Below are positions 32,061 through 40,701 of a stretch of DNA of 64,000 nucleotides, piece after piece (position 1 is the stretch's first letter; each line of letters opens with the position of its first letter). This DNA comes from Mycobacteroides immunogenum (GTDB lineage Bacteria > Actinomycetota > Actinomycetes > Mycobacteriales > Mycobacteriaceae). The notes beneath the pieces are model-generated. The model did not search any database and had not been told where the DNA came from. It worked only from the letters and a program-made list of their open reading frames with translations. The stretch lies in NCBI RefSeq assembly GCF_001605725.1, contig NZ_CP011530.1:2108001-2172000 (forward strand), read 5' to 3'. Made by a program: the position numbers and the translations under genes.

Positions 32061-33610
32061 GCGGCCGGTGCCACAGAAGGTGCCGGCGCCGCCGGTCGCG
32101 GGTCGTCTGGTTCCGGCGCGGTGTTGATCATCCGCCAGGCGATGGCCGCGCAGGTCGCGGCGATCAGCACATGGATCCACACGTACATGCCATGGGAGCC
32201 ATCGGGTTTGAAGATCACCATGATCCAGGTGGAGAACCCGGCGATGGCGGCGATGGCGGCGCGTGATTGCAGCAGCGGAGCCGCGATGGCCAACGGCCAG
32301 CTGTAATACCAGGGCAGCGCGGCCGGTGCCATGAGCACCACGATCGTCATCGACCACAGAATTCCGAACATCGCGTCGCGTTCGTTGTGCCGGTGCCGCC
32401 ACCACACCACTGGCAGGCTGACCGCGATGACCAGCACACCGATGATGCGCATGACCTCAAGCACGGCATCGAAATTGACGGTGACGAACAGGCCGGCCAC
32501 GACATTGATGACGTTGGCGACCGCGGTCGGGATGGTCAACCAGTTGATGATCTTGACGGCGGAACCCGCGAACGCGGTCATCCATCCGAAGCCGACGCCG
32601 GTGATCCAGGACATCAGGGCGAATGTCGTCAGGGAGATCGCCACCGATCCACACGACGCGAGGGCGAATGCGGTCAGTGGGTGACGCGCCGGAGCGCCAT
32701 CTGCGTGATCGGAAGCCAAGCGGCGCATCCAGATCCATACCAGGAAGGGCAGCGCCAGGCCGGCGCTGGCCTTGACCATCACCCCGAGCGCTACCACCGC
32801 GATGCCCGAAACATGATGTCGCTCAAGGGTGAGCGCGATACCGGCCATCATGAGGCCGACCATCAGCATCTCGTTGTGCACCCCACCCATCAGGTGGATG
32901 ATCACCAGGGGGTTGAGGACGCAGATCCACAACGCCTTGCTGGGGCTGGCCGAGAAGAACTTGGCAACCCGGGGTGCGGCCCACACCAGCAGCGCCAGGC
33001 CGGGCAGCATGCACAACCTCAACAGCATGGTCCCGGCCACCACATCGTCACCGACGATCTGGGTGACGAATCTCGCGATCAACAAGAACAGCGGGCCGTA
33101 GGGCGCGGTGGTGGTGGTCCAGATCGGACTGACGTTCTCCAGCAATGCATTCGGATTCTCAACCGGACCCACCAGGTACGGGTCGAATCCGTCGCGCAGC
33201 AGCGCGCCCTGCGCCAGATAGGAATAGGCATCCCGGCTGAACACCGGAACCGAGGTCAGCAGCGGCAACAGCCAGCACGGGACGACGACCATCAACGACT
33301 CTTTGGGCACCTTGCCCGCGATGACGTGCCGCCCAAGCCCCAGCCAGGCCAGCAGCATCAAGACCACTCCGAGCCACATACAAATCGAGGACACCACCAG
33401 GCCGTGCCCGAAGCGCAGCCAGGACAGCCCTGCCGACTCCAGCAGCGGGTCGTGCTGGCGGGTGCTGCCCGCCCCTAGCCCGCCGATGGCAACGAGGATC
33501 GCGCCGCCGAATCCGGTGATGGCCGCGCGACCGGCGGGGGACCGCAGGAAGGAGGACGTCCAACCCGCACTCTGCTGGGACGGCTCCAGGGCCTTTGACG
33601 ATGTGCTCAC
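32057..33610 (-). CDS. mptA: Alpha-1,6-mannopyranosyltransferase MptA
   Basis: Membrane GT-C glycosyltransferase that extends the alpha-1,6-mannan backbone of lipomannan using decaprenyl-phosphate-mannose. The 517-residue protein has about 12 hydrophobic helices; the early loop with the acidic residue, SVPVFSRDAYSYLAQGALL, is typical of the GT-C family, as is the YGPLFLLI segment that follows. GTG 33610 is 4 bases downstream of the idsA2 stop at 33615. Matches Rv2174 in place and length. It shares the pathway with the GT87 enzyme and PimB' in this window. Confidence 0.93.
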   Translation of the reverse strand: MSTSSKALEPSQQSAGWTSSFLRSPAGRAAITGFGGAILVAIGGLGAGSTRQHDPLLESAGLSWLRFGHGLVVSSICMWLGVVLMLLAWLGLGRHVIAGKVPKESLMVVVPCWLLPLLTSVPVFSRDAYSYLAQGALLRDGFDPYLVGPVENPNALLENVSPIWTTTTAPYGPLFLLIARFVTQIVGDDVVAGTMLLRLCMLPGLALLVWAAPRVAKFFSASPSKALWICVLNPLVIIHLMGGVHNEMLMVGLMMAGIALTLERHHVSGIAVVALGVMVKASAGLALPFLVWIWMRRLASDHADGAPARHPLTAFALASCGSVAISLTTFALMSWITGVGFGWMTAFAGSAVKIINWLTIPTAVANVINVVAGLFVTVNFDAVLEVMRIIGVLVIAVSLPVVWWRHRHNERDAMFGILWSMTIVVLMAPAALPWYYSWPLAIAAPLLQSRAAIAAIAGFSTWIMVIFKPDGSHGMYVWIHVLIAATCAAIAWRMINTAPEPDDPRPAAPAPSVAPAA

Positions 33611-33614
33611 GTGA

Positions 33615-34658
33615 TCATGCGCTCCGGTTGGACACCAATCGGACCAGGTCGGACAACGCCGCGCGGGCGTCGTCGGCGATATCGGCGCTCGCCAATTGGT
33701 CCAGGGCGCGATGCGTGTGCTCCTCGATGCGGGATTCCACCGCCGCGAGTGCGCCCAAGTCGACTATGAGTGAACACATTTCGGCGATCTGCTGGTCGGT
33801 GAGTGGAGTGCCGATCCAGGAGTGCAGCAGATCCTCGGCAGCGTTGTCGCGCTGGCGGGCCAGCCGCAGCGCTTCAGCCAGCAGCACGGTGCGCTTTCCG
33901 GAGCGAAGGTCATCTCCGGCAGGTTTGCCCGTCACCTTCGGGTCTCCGAACACCCCGAGCACATCGTCGCGCAGTTGGAACGCGACGCCGATATCGAGCC
34001 CGACATCACCGAGCAGCCGTGAGATTTCCGGGTTTTCGGCGGCGATCGCCACACCCAGCTGCAAGGGCCGCTGCACGGTGTATCCGGCGGTCTTGAATCG
34101 GATCACCCGCAGGGCGGTTTCGACTGACTCGTCACCGGAGGATTCGGACAGAATGTCCAGGTATTGGCCGCCGAGCACCTCGCTGCGCAGAATCGACCAG
34201 ACACCCCGCACCCGCGCGTGCGTCTGTGGGGAAAGCCGGGCACCGGCCACCATGTCGTCGGCCCAGGTGAGTGCCAGATCGCCGAGAAGGATCGCGGCGG
34301 ATATCCCGAACTGATCGGGGGAGCCCGACCATCCGTTTTCGCGGTGCAGGGCGGCGAACTCCACATGGATGGTGGGTTCACCGCGCCGGGTGGCCGAGCT
34401 GTCGATGACGTCGTCGTGGATGAGCGCGCAGGTGTGCAACAGCTCCAGGGCGGCGCATACCCGCAGCACTTCGGGGTTCCATGGATCCGGATCAGTCGTC
34501 ACCGCGCGCCAGCCCCAATAGGCGAATGCGGGGCGCAGCCTCTTGCCGCCGCGCAGCACGAAGCGGTCGAGCGCGGTGATGGCGTGCTCGTAGTTCTGTC
34601 CGATGTGCGCGGTGTGCTCACGGCATTCGGTCAGGAACTGGCTCAGTTGGTCGCTCAC
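33615..34658 (-). CDS. idsA2: Polyprenyl (geranylgeranyl) diphosphate synthase IdsA2
   Basis: Trans-prenyltransferase that elongates allylic diphosphates with isopentenyl diphosphate. The 347-residue protein has the first aspartate-rich motif DDVID (IHDDVIDSSATRRGEPT) and the second as LRDDVLGVFGD, both Mg binding. GTG 34658 is the first standard start, but in-frame CTG 34704-34706 sits 7 bases after AAAGGA (34714-34719) and would add 16 residues, so the start is uncertain. It is divergent from metF across about 140 bases. Corresponds to Rv2173; exact chain length is not readable. Confidence 0.9.
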   Translation of the reverse strand: MSDQLSQFLTECREHTAHIGQNYEHAITALDRFVLRGGKRLRPAFAYWGWRAVTTDPDPWNPEVLRVCAALELLHTCALIHDDVIDSSATRRGEPTIHVEFAALHRENGWSGSPDQFGISAAILLGDLALTWADDMVAGARLSPQTHARVRGVWSILRSEVLGGQYLDILSESSGDESVETALRVIRFKTAGYTVQRPLQLGVAIAAENPEISRLLGDVGLDIGVAFQLRDDVLGVFGDPKVTGKPAGDDLRSGKRTVLLAEALRLARQRDNAAEDLLHSWIGTPLTDQQIAEMCSLIVDLGALAAVESRIEEHTHRALDQLASADIADDARAALSDLVRLVSNRSA

Positions 34659-34799
34659 CGCATCGGTCAGGTGCCGGGCGCTGGCAGCGGCTACATTGAC
34701 ACTCAGCGGTGCGTCCTTTCAGGGTGCGGTAAGTGGGGTCCCGGATGCTTGCAGGGTCTCCGAGAGTGAACTCAGCCTAATCCCACCTATCCTGAACAG

Positions 34800-35780
34800 G
34801 TGACAACCAACCCGCTCGACCGTGATGGACCGGTCGCCGAGCTGCAGGATCCGGGGTCGATCGCCGATCGGCTCGCCGCGGTTCAGCCTGGCGAGGTCGC
34901 CTTCTCTGTCGAGTTCATGCCGCCCCGCGACGAGGCGGCCGAGGCTCGGTTGTGGCGGGCGGCACGAGTTTTCGAGCGATATCAGCCGGTGTTCGTCTCG
35001 GTTACCTACGGCGCGGGAGGTTCCACCCGCGATCGCACGGTGCGGGTGACCGGAGAACTCGCCGCGAACACCACGTTGTTGCCGGTCGCGCACCTGACCG
35101 CCGTCGGGCACACCGTCGACGAGTTGCGTGCCATGGTGGGCGCCTACGTCGACCGCGGTATCACCAATATCCTTGCCCTGCGCGGCGATCCGGCCGGTGA
35201 CGTGAACGCGCCGTGGGTGCCGCATCCCGGCGGGCTGACCTATGCGGAAGAACTGGTGCGTCTGGTTCGCGATCTGGGTGATTTCCACGTCGGGGTGGCG
35301 TCCTTCCCGGAGGGCCACCCGCAGGCGAGCGATCTGGACAGCGACACCGCGAACCTGGTGAACAAGCTCCGTGCGGGGGCCGAGTACTCCATCACTCAGA
35401 TGTTCTTCGATGTCGACGACTACCTGCGGCTGCGCGACCGGGTGGTCGCGGCCGACCCGGAGCAGGGAGCCAAGCCCATCGTTCCCGGCCTCATGCCCAT
35501 CACCTCGCTGCGTTCGGTGCGGCGGCAGGTCGAGCTCTCCTCATCGACGCTACCCACCGCGTTGGAGGAGCGGCTGCTCAAGGCCGCGGGAGACGGCCCG
35601 GACGAGAATCGCGATGAGGTCCGCAAGGTCGGCGTCGAGGTCACCACCGCGATGGCCTCCCGGCTGCTGGCCGAGGGAGTGCCCTGCCTGCACTTCATGA
35701 CCCTCAACTTCGCGCGGGCCACCTCCGAGGTCTTGGAGAACCTGGGGGTGCGCGTCACTCCGGGAACTGGTCGGGCGTGA
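34800..35780 (+). CDS. metF: Methylenetetrahydrofolate reductase-family protein
   Basis: A 326-residue TIM-barrel protein of the MTHFR family, which reduces 5,10-methylene-THF to 5-methyl-THF for methionine synthesis. Conserved features are SVEFMPPRDE (catalytic Glu region), VSVTYGAGGSTRDRT, GITNILALRGDP, and EYSITQMFFD. The corresponding Rv2172c has been described as an unusual short mycobacterial MTHFR. GTG 34800 is used. The last 26 bases overlap lppM tail-to-tail. Confidence 0.9.
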   Translation: MTTNPLDRDGPVAELQDPGSIADRLAAVQPGEVAFSVEFMPPRDEAAEARLWRAARVFERYQPVFVSVTYGAGGSTRDRTVRVTGELAANTTLLPVAHLTAVGHTVDELRAMVGAYVDRGITNILALRGDPAGDVNAPWVPHPGGLTYAEELVRLVRDLGDFHVGVASFPEGHPQASDLDSDTANLVNKLRAGAEYSITQMFFDVDDYLRLRDRVVAADPEQGAKPIVPGLMPITSLRSVRRQVELSSSTLPTALEERLLKAAGDGPDENRDEVRKVGVEVTTAMASRLLAEGVPCLHFMTLNFARATSEVLENLGVRVTPGTGRA

Positions 35781-36435
35781 ACCGCGGCGATTGATCGCGG
35801 TCCAGCCACGCCATAGAGGCGACCAGGGCGCCGACCAGCAGCGCGGCGATCGACACGAAGATCGCGGCACCGTTGAATGAGCGGGTACTGGGGTCGGTGT
35901 AGCGCGCGGTGGCGGTGAAGGTGCTGACCACGCCGGGATTGAGCTTCCACTGCACGGAATCGGAGCCGAGCGTTTCGCCGTTGGTGGATTCGATATCGCC
36001 GGGGAAGGAGACCGCCAGCGAGACATCGGCATTTGAGTTGTCGCCCAGCGCGGTCAGGTCGGCCCGGCCTTCCAGCACCACCACATCGCCGTTGCGGCGC
36101 AGGGTCAGGTCGAATCCGGCGGCGTTCTTGTTCATACCGGCAAGCTGCGGCACCTCGGAGAACGTGAGGTCGTTGAAGATAGCCCGCGACCCCACCATGC
36201 CGTTCTCTTCGTACTCGCTCACCTGAACCTTCTGGGCGAAGGACATATTGCGATCGAGCTGGGGGCCCTTGTCGTTCTTGCCCTGCGGTTTGGCGACGGC
36301 GATCAGCTGGCCGGATACGTGATCGTCGGTGGTGACGGTCATCGAGGCCTTGACGCGTACGCACCCCGCGAGCAGCGGAAGTGTCGTCAACAACAACACG
36401 GCGGTGATCCGCGCCAGCCGCCCTCGTCTAGTCAT
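35755..36435 (-). CDS. lppM: Lipoprotein LppM
   Basis: A 226-residue envelope lipoprotein. The signal (MTRRGRLARITAVLLLTTLPLLAGC) has lipobox LAGC, a beta-rich domain follows, and a C-terminal membrane helix (about 195-215; IFVSIAALLVGALVASMAWL) precedes a short basic/acidic tail. Rv2171 (LppM) is reported to bind PIMs and to affect phagosome events in M. tuberculosis; the same in this species is inference. ATG 36435 overlaps the upstream GNAT gene stop as ATGA, so both are on one message. Confidence 0.88.
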   Translation of the reverse strand: MTRRGRLARITAVLLLTTLPLLAGCVRVKASMTVTTDDHVSGQLIAVAKPQGKNDKGPQLDRNMSFAQKVQVSEYEENGMVGSRAIFNDLTFSEVPQLAGMNKNAAGFDLTLRRNGDVVVLEGRADLTALGDNSNADVSLAVSFPGDIESTNGETLGSDSVQWKLNPGVVSTFTATARYTDPSTRSFNGAAIFVSIAALLVGALVASMAWLDRDQSPRFTPDQFPE

Positions 36436-37094
36436 CGCGGTTTATCGTGCCAGACGGCCGTTATGCCCGGCTGCCGATATCCGGGCTCCAGCGGCAAAGG
36501 GCGGCCGAGCACCGCGAATTGGCGTGGATCTCCTGCGAACTGGTGCTGCCGGATCACATCGGTGAAGCCGAGCCGGCGATACAGCCGCCAGGCGCGGTTG
36601 GATTCGCCACTGATTTCGGGGGTGGACAGCAGGACATGGGACTCAGTGCGGCCCGCCAGTAGCCGCCGCGCCAGGGCCTCGCCATACCCGTGCCCCTGTA
36701 ACCCGGGGTCGACGTGCAGTTCGGTCAGTTCGAAGTATTGGTCGAGCAGGGCACTTATCCGGTCGCGCGGCAGCCCAGTCTTGCGCAGACCCTGGCTGAC
36801 CTGCTGATGCCACCATTGATCGGCGGCTCCGCGATACCCATAGGCAATGCCCACGATGCGGGCCTGTTCCAGCAGCTCCTCGGCGGGTCCGGTGGTATCG
36901 GACGGGGGAGCGACCGGGGAATCAAAGATGGCGGCAGCCTGCCATCCGGGCCTGCGGCTGTGCTCCAGCCACATGGGCGCGCGCTGATCCTCGGTGCCGT
37001 GGGGGTAGCCCATGGCGATGACATAGACACGGAGGGCTTCGCTGAGCCGGCGCTGCATATCGCGTTGCGACAGGTCGGCCAGAAATGTCGTCAA
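36432..37094 (-). CDS. GNAT-family N-acetyltransferase, Rv2170-like
   Basis: A 220-residue protein. The acetyl-CoA motif A is visible as LHVDPGLQGHGYGEALARRLL near residues 135-155, followed by RLYRRLGFTDV. TTG 37094, 6 bases after AGAGGA, starts at the conserved TFLADLSQRDMQRRLSEAL; ATG 37187 in the same frame adds a non-conserved lead. Rv2170 has been reported to acetylate isocitrate dehydrogenase; the substrate here is open. Located directly upstream of lppM. Confidence 0.82.
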   Translation of the reverse strand: MTTFLADLSQRDMQRRLSEALRVYVIAMGYPHGTEDQRAPMWLEHSRRPGWQAAAIFDSPVAPPSDTTGPAEELLEQARIVGIAYGYRGAADQWWHQQVSQGLRKTGLPRDRISALLDQYFELTELHVDPGLQGHGYGEALARRLLAGRTESHVLLSTPEISGESNRAWRLYRRLGFTDVIRQHQFAGDPRQFAVLGRPLPLEPGYRQPGITAVWHDKPR

Positions 37095-37375
37095 CGTGCG
37101 TCCTCTGGGGTTCCGGTGGCGGGCTTGGTGTGTACTGCCCGGGTTTATCACGCCCGGCTGATTCCTGGGCGCAGTCCCGGCTTTCACCGGGTCCGTCGGC
37201 GCGCCGCGTTATGTGTTGCCCGCAGGGAGTCGCTGGCAGATTGATGAGTGAAGCGGGTGGTATGGCGGGTATTCACCTCGTATTATGAACGTGAGGGTGT
37301 TGTAACCACGGCACCCTTGATAGATACACTTCACGTCATAGACAACCGGTTGCGGTGCGCCAGAGGGAGGGACCG

Positions 37376-37780
37376 ATGCCACTCTCCGAGCACGAGCAGC
37401 GCATGCTCGACCAGATTGAGAGCGCGCTGTACGCGGAGGACCCCAAGTTTGCGTCGAGCGTGCGCGGAGGACGACTGGGTGCGACCTCCGGCCGTCGCCG
37501 CTTGCAGGGTGCGGCGCTGTTTTGCATCGGATTGGCCATGTTGGTGATCGGTGTGGCGGTACCCGCCACGCAGATCGGAAACTTCCCGGTCCTGAGCGTT
37601 ATCGGATTCGTCGTCATGTTCGGTGCGGCGGTCTTCGCGATCATCGGAAGCCGGCGCTCGGAGTCCAGCCCGGTCGGTCAAGGACCGGGTGGGGCTGGTG
37701 GTCGCGCCCGCAAGCCGCGCACCGCCGGCTCGTTCGCGCAGCGCATGGAAGAGCGATTCCGCCGCCGCTTCGACAACTGA
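37376..37780 (+). CDS. DUF3040 membrane protein, Rv2169c-like
   Basis: A 134-residue protein with the typical DUF3040 opening MPLSEHEQRMLDQIE, two adjacent membrane helices (about 44-64 and 69-88) and a basic, Gly/Arg-rich tail. Function is unknown. ATG 37376 follows AGGGAGGG. The 281 bases upstream, back to the GNAT start, contain no gene I can support and probably hold divergent promoters. A hairpin terminator follows the stop. Confidence 0.85.
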   Translation: MPLSEHEQRMLDQIESALYAEDPKFASSVRGGRLGATSGRRRLQGAALFCIGLAMLVIGVAVPATQIGNFPVLSVIGFVVMFGAAVFAIIGSRRSESSPVGQGPGGAGGRARKPRTAGSFAQRMEERFRRRFDN

Positions 37781-37808
37781 CCGGCGTCGGCGAGTCCGGC
37801 TCACCTCA

Positions 37809-37844
37809 CAGACCCGCGCAGTCCGCGCGGGTCTGTTGCTTTTT
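37809..37844 (+). terminator. Intrinsic terminator after the DUF3040 gene
   Basis: An 11-bp perfect stem (37809-37819 with 37825-37835; CAGACCCGCGC against GCGCGGGTCTG) with an AGTCC loop is followed by TTGCTTTTT. It isolates the DUF3040 gene from the mraZ-led cell-wall operon. Confidence 0.85.
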
Positions 37845-38059
37845 GTGTTGCTGCCGGAGCCTGTCGGCTCCACTACCGGGTGCCGTGAGCTAGCCGCGCG
37901 CAAGCGCGTTCGGCCGGGCAGGCCAAATCGTTATCAACTCGTCTAGATACCGGCGCCCCACTCGCCCCCACCGGTTTTACCTGCGAAAACAACTCATGGA
38001 TGCCCTACGCCAGCCCTGGCGTGGGTGCATGGTGGGGAGACACGCGGCAAATCAGATTC

Positions 38060-38089
38060 AAAGTGGGGGATTGTGGGGTAAAGTGGCGC
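38060..38089 (+). promoter_or_regulatory. MraZ box array: three GTGG repeats with a 10-bp period
   Basis: Three contiguous 10-base units at 38060, 38070 and 38080 begin AAAGTGG, ATTGTGG and AAAGTGG. This is the direct-repeat layout of MraZ binding sites described in other bacteria (AAAGTGG-type repeats, one helical turn apart). They lie 51 bases before the mraZ start. Two more GTGGG elements at 38021 and 38032 could extend the array. Autorepression by MraZ is inferred. Confidence 0.8.
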
Positions 38090-38139
38090 ATATCGGAGGG
38101 AAGGGTAGCTCCGAAGGGTTTGGGCAGGGAGGTGTCGGG

Positions 38140-38571
38140 ATGTTTCTCGGTACCTACACGCCCAAGCTCGATGACAAAGGGCGACTGACATTGCCCGCCA
38201 AGTTCCGGGACGCACTAGCGGGAGGGTTGATGGTTACCAAAAGCCAGGACCACAGCCTCGCGGTGTATCCACGGGCTGAGTTCGAGCAGCTGGCACGTAA
38301 GGCCGCCGCGGCTTCTCGGAGCAACCCGGAGGCTCGTGCCTTCCTGCGTAACCTGGCGGCGGCCACCGATGAGCAGCATCCGGACGCGCAGGGCCGCATC
38401 ACCCTGTCCGCCGACCACCGGCGGTACGCGGACCTGTCCAAGGATTGCGTGGTCATCGGATCCGTTGACTACCTAGAGATTTGGGATGCTGCGAAGTGGC
38501 AGCAATACCTGGACGAACACGAAGAGAACTTCTCGACGGCCAGCGATGAATCTCTCAATGGCATTTTCTGA
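38140..38571 (+). CDS. mraZ: Transcriptional regulator MraZ
   Basis: AbrB-fold (double SpoVT-AbrB) DNA-binding protein, first gene of the division and cell-wall cluster; it represses its own operon in other bacteria. The 143-residue protein starts at ATG 38140 ([23 protein letters not shown], the first repeat of the fold) with AGGGAGGTG upstream, and has the second repeat around [26 protein letters not shown]. Length equals Rv2166c. Its own promoter region carries MraZ boxes. A longer frame from 37996 lacks family support. Confidence 0.94.
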   Translation: MFLGTYTPKLDDKGRLTLPAKFRDALAGGLMVTKSQDHSLAVYPRAEFEQLARKAAAASRSNPEARAFLRNLAAATDEQHPDAQGRITLSADHRRYADLSKDCVVIGSVDYLEIWDAAKWQQYLDEHEENFSTASDESLNGIF

Positions 38572-38594
38572 GCAGACCCGCGAAGCGCGGCCTC

Positions 38595-38648
38595 TGTCCG
38601 ATACGGCCCTGGCGTACTTCCCCGACGCCAGGTCCGCACCATCGGGCA
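38595..38648 (+). ncRNA. mraW-type RNA element in the mraZ-rsmH gap (candidate)
   Basis: The outer stem TGTCCGAT (38595-38602) pairs with ATCGGGCA (38641-38648, one G-U), enclosing a perfect inner stem CCTGGCG (38608-38614) with CGCCAGG (38626-38632) and an 11-base loop with ACTTCCCC. This matches my memory of the mraW RNA motif, described in Actinobacteria just before rsmH/mraW. It lies 68 bases before the rsmH start. It may regulate rsmH and downstream genes. Confidence 0.72.
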
Positions 38649-38716
38649 GGGACCGGGCGGCGCGGGTTCGCTGCACTTGCCGGCGCTCCCGTACCCGCTC
38701 CCGGAGGGGTGTTGCG

Positions 38717-39712
38717 ATGTCTGACAACGATTCTAGGTTTGGCCACGTTCCGGTCATGCTCGAGCGCTGCTATGAACTGCTCGCTCCGGCGCTGACCGTC
38801 GGCGCCGCCGATGGGTCGGGCGCGGTTCTGGTCGACGCGACGCTGGGTGCCGGTGGACATACCGAACACTTCCTCACCATGCTGCCCGGTCTGACGGTCA
38901 TCGGCCTCGATCGGGACACCAATGCCCTTGACATCGCCCGGGCGCGGCTGGCGCCCTTCGGAGCGCGATTCGTCGGGGTGCACACCCGTTACGACGGCCT
39001 CGCCGACGCGCTTGCTGGATTGGGTTACCGCACAACCTCTTCGGTTGATGGCGTGCTTTTCGATCTGGGTGTCTCGTCCATGCAGCTCGATCAGGCCGAG
39101 CGTGGATTCGCCTATTCCGTGGACGCTCCGCTGGACATGCGGATGAACGCTCATGACTCGCTGACCGCGGCCGATATCCTTAACACCTACTCGGCGGCGG
39201 AGCTGTCCCGGGTGCTCAGCAGATTCGGCGAGGAGCGGTTCGCGCGCCGCATTGCCGACGAGATCGTCCGGCGCCGGGCCAATGAACCCTTCACGCGCAG
39301 TGGACAACTGGTCGAATTGCTGTACGCGACCATTCCCGCGGCCACCCGCCGTACCGGCGGGCACCCCGCGAAACGGACCTTCCAGGCGCTCCGGATCGCG
39401 GTCAACGCCGAGCTGGAATCCCTTGCGGCGGCGATACCCGCGGCGATGGCGGCGTTACGGCCCGGCGGCAGGGTCGCGGTCATGGCCTACCAGTCGTTGG
39501 AGGACAAGATCGTCAAGGCGGAATTCACCGCCGCGACCGCGTCCCGGTCGCCGATCGATCTGCCGGTCGAACTGCCTGGTGACGCACCGGAATTCACGGC
39601 GATAACGCGTGGAGCGGAGCGGGCCGGCGAAACGGAAATAGAAGTCAATCCACGTAGTGCGCCAGTGCGGTTACGGGCAGTCGAACGAGTTGCGGATAGG
39701 AGGAACGCATGA
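38717..39712 (+). CDS. rsmH: 16S rRNA (cytosine-1402 N4) methyltransferase RsmH/MraW
   Basis: Methylates N4 of C1402 in 16S rRNA. The 331-residue protein has the [11 protein letters not shown] opening, SAM motif [51 protein letters not shown] and the C-terminal [17 protein letters not shown] 38717 follows GGAGGGG by 7 bases. The frame is open far upstream, through the mraW RNA element into mraZ; I treat that as non-coding. Its stop overlaps ftsL as ATGA. Confidence 0.95.
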   Translation: MSDNDSRFGHVPVMLERCYELLAPALTVGAADGSGAVLVDATLGAGGHTEHFLTMLPGLTVIGLDRDTNALDIARARLAPFGARFVGVHTRYDGLADALAGLGYRTTSSVDGVLFDLGVSSMQLDQAERGFAYSVDAPLDMRMNAHDSLTAADILNTYSAAELSRVLSRFGEERFARRIADEIVRRRANEPFTRSGQLVELLYATIPAATRRTGGHPAKRTFQALRIAVNAELESLAAAIPAAMAALRPGGRVAVMAYQSLEDKIVKAEFTAATASRSPIDLPVELPGDAPEFTAITRGAERAGETEIEVNPRSAPVRLRAVERVADRRNA

Positions 39713-40701
39713 TCGGTGTGCGCAAGAAAGCAGGCGAGGCGCCCAAGCCGGCCAAGCCCCCGAAATCCGCAACACCCACCAAATCCGCAAAACCTGCCAA
39801 ACGTCGCAGCAGCGCACTGAAGACAACCGCGGCCGGCCCCTCCGCGCGGCCGCGGCGTTCTGCCCCGCAGACCATGCCGATCCCGGTGCAACGTCAGGCA
39901 CCGGAGAAGATTCGCCCGGCGACCAGTACGCGACAGGCCAAAGCGCGCGCAAAAGCACGTAAGGCCAAGGCGCCCAAGGTTATTCGGATACCGCTCCGCG
40001 AGCGAGTTCTGACCCGCCTGTCCCGGGTGGATCTGCGGCCGCATGTCTGGATCACCAAGGTCCCCTTCGTCGTCTTCGTCATCGGCGCTCTCGGTGTCGG
40101 GCTGGCCATCACGCTGTGGTTGTCGACCGATGCCGCGGAACGCTCCTACCAGCTGGGCACGCAGCGGCGTACCAACGAGCAGCTGCTACAGCGCAAGGAG
40201 GCGTTGGAGCGCGACGTGCTGCGCGCGGAATCGGCACCTGCGCTGGCAGATTCGGCGCGTGATCTCGGCATGATCCCGTCGCGGGATATCGCCCATCTGG
40301 TGCGTGACCCGCAGGGCAACTGGCTGCTGGTGGGCGCTCCCAAGCCCGCCGAAGGGGTGGCGCCGGCACCGCTGAACGCGGTGATTCCCGATGACGCCGA
40401 CGCGGTGCCGAAGGCCGGTAATTCGGTCGAGGTTCCCGTGCAGCTGCCTCCGGTACCCCCGGCGGTGGCCGTCGTACCGCACATGGCTCCTCCTGTCGCC
40501 GCGCCGCCTGCGCCTGTGGTCGAAGCCCCGGCCGGACAGGATCCCGCGGCTGTGCCACCGGTGGTTCCGGTCCCGGCGCCGGCGGCCGATGTACCGCCCC
40601 CCGTGGCCGACGCGCCGCAAGCAACAAATATCGCGAATTATCCAGTAACCGGGGAACAATTCAATCCCGTGGCAACAACGAGTCCCCACCCGGCGGCGTG
40701 A
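39709..40701 (+). CDS. ftsL: FtsL-like divisome membrane protein, Rv2164c family
   Basis: A 330-residue bitopic protein. A long basic, Pro/Ala/Lys-rich cytoplasmic part (about 1-115) precedes one helix ([21 protein letters not shown]) and a heptad-rich periplasmic segment ([21 protein letters not shown]) followed by [10 protein letters not shown], as in FtsL. A Pro/Ala/Val-rich tail of about 100 residues follows. The cluster position between rsmH and pbpB is that of ftsL, and the M. smegmatis homologue has been called FtsL. ATGA and GTGA overlaps with both neighbours show coupling. Confidence 0.87.
   Translation: MIGVRKKAGEAPKPAKPPKSATPTKSAKPAKRRSSALKTTAAGPSARPRRSAPQTMPIPVQRQAPEKIRPATSTRQAKARAKARKAKAPKVIRIPLRERVLTRLSRVDLRPHVWITKVPFVVFVIGALGVGLAITLWLSTDAAERSYQLGTQRRTNEQLLQRKEALERDVLRAESAPALADSARDLGMIPSRDIAHLVRDPQGNWLLVGAPKPAEGVAPAPLNAVIPDDADAVPKAGNSVEVPVQLPPVPPAVAVVPHMAPPVAAPPAPVVEAPAGQDPAAVPPVVPVPAPAADVPPPVADAPQATNIANYPVTGEQFNPVATTSPHPAA

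Larger units (their letters stand above)
37781..38139. other. Intergenic region between the DUF3040 gene and mraZ
   Basis: These 359 bases hold no gene. They contain the terminator of the DUF3040 gene (37809-37844), about 180 bases without a clear signal, and the GTGG-repeat array with the mraZ ribosome site (38060-38139). An open + frame in this stretch reads into mraZ from 37996, but the mraZ start at 38140 fits the family. Confidence 0.8.

Noticed and set aside
38486..38716. N-terminal extension of rsmH back to 38486
   Set aside because: It overlaps the end of mraZ and crosses the stable two-stem RNA element; ATG 38717 has its own ribosome site and begins the conserved protein.
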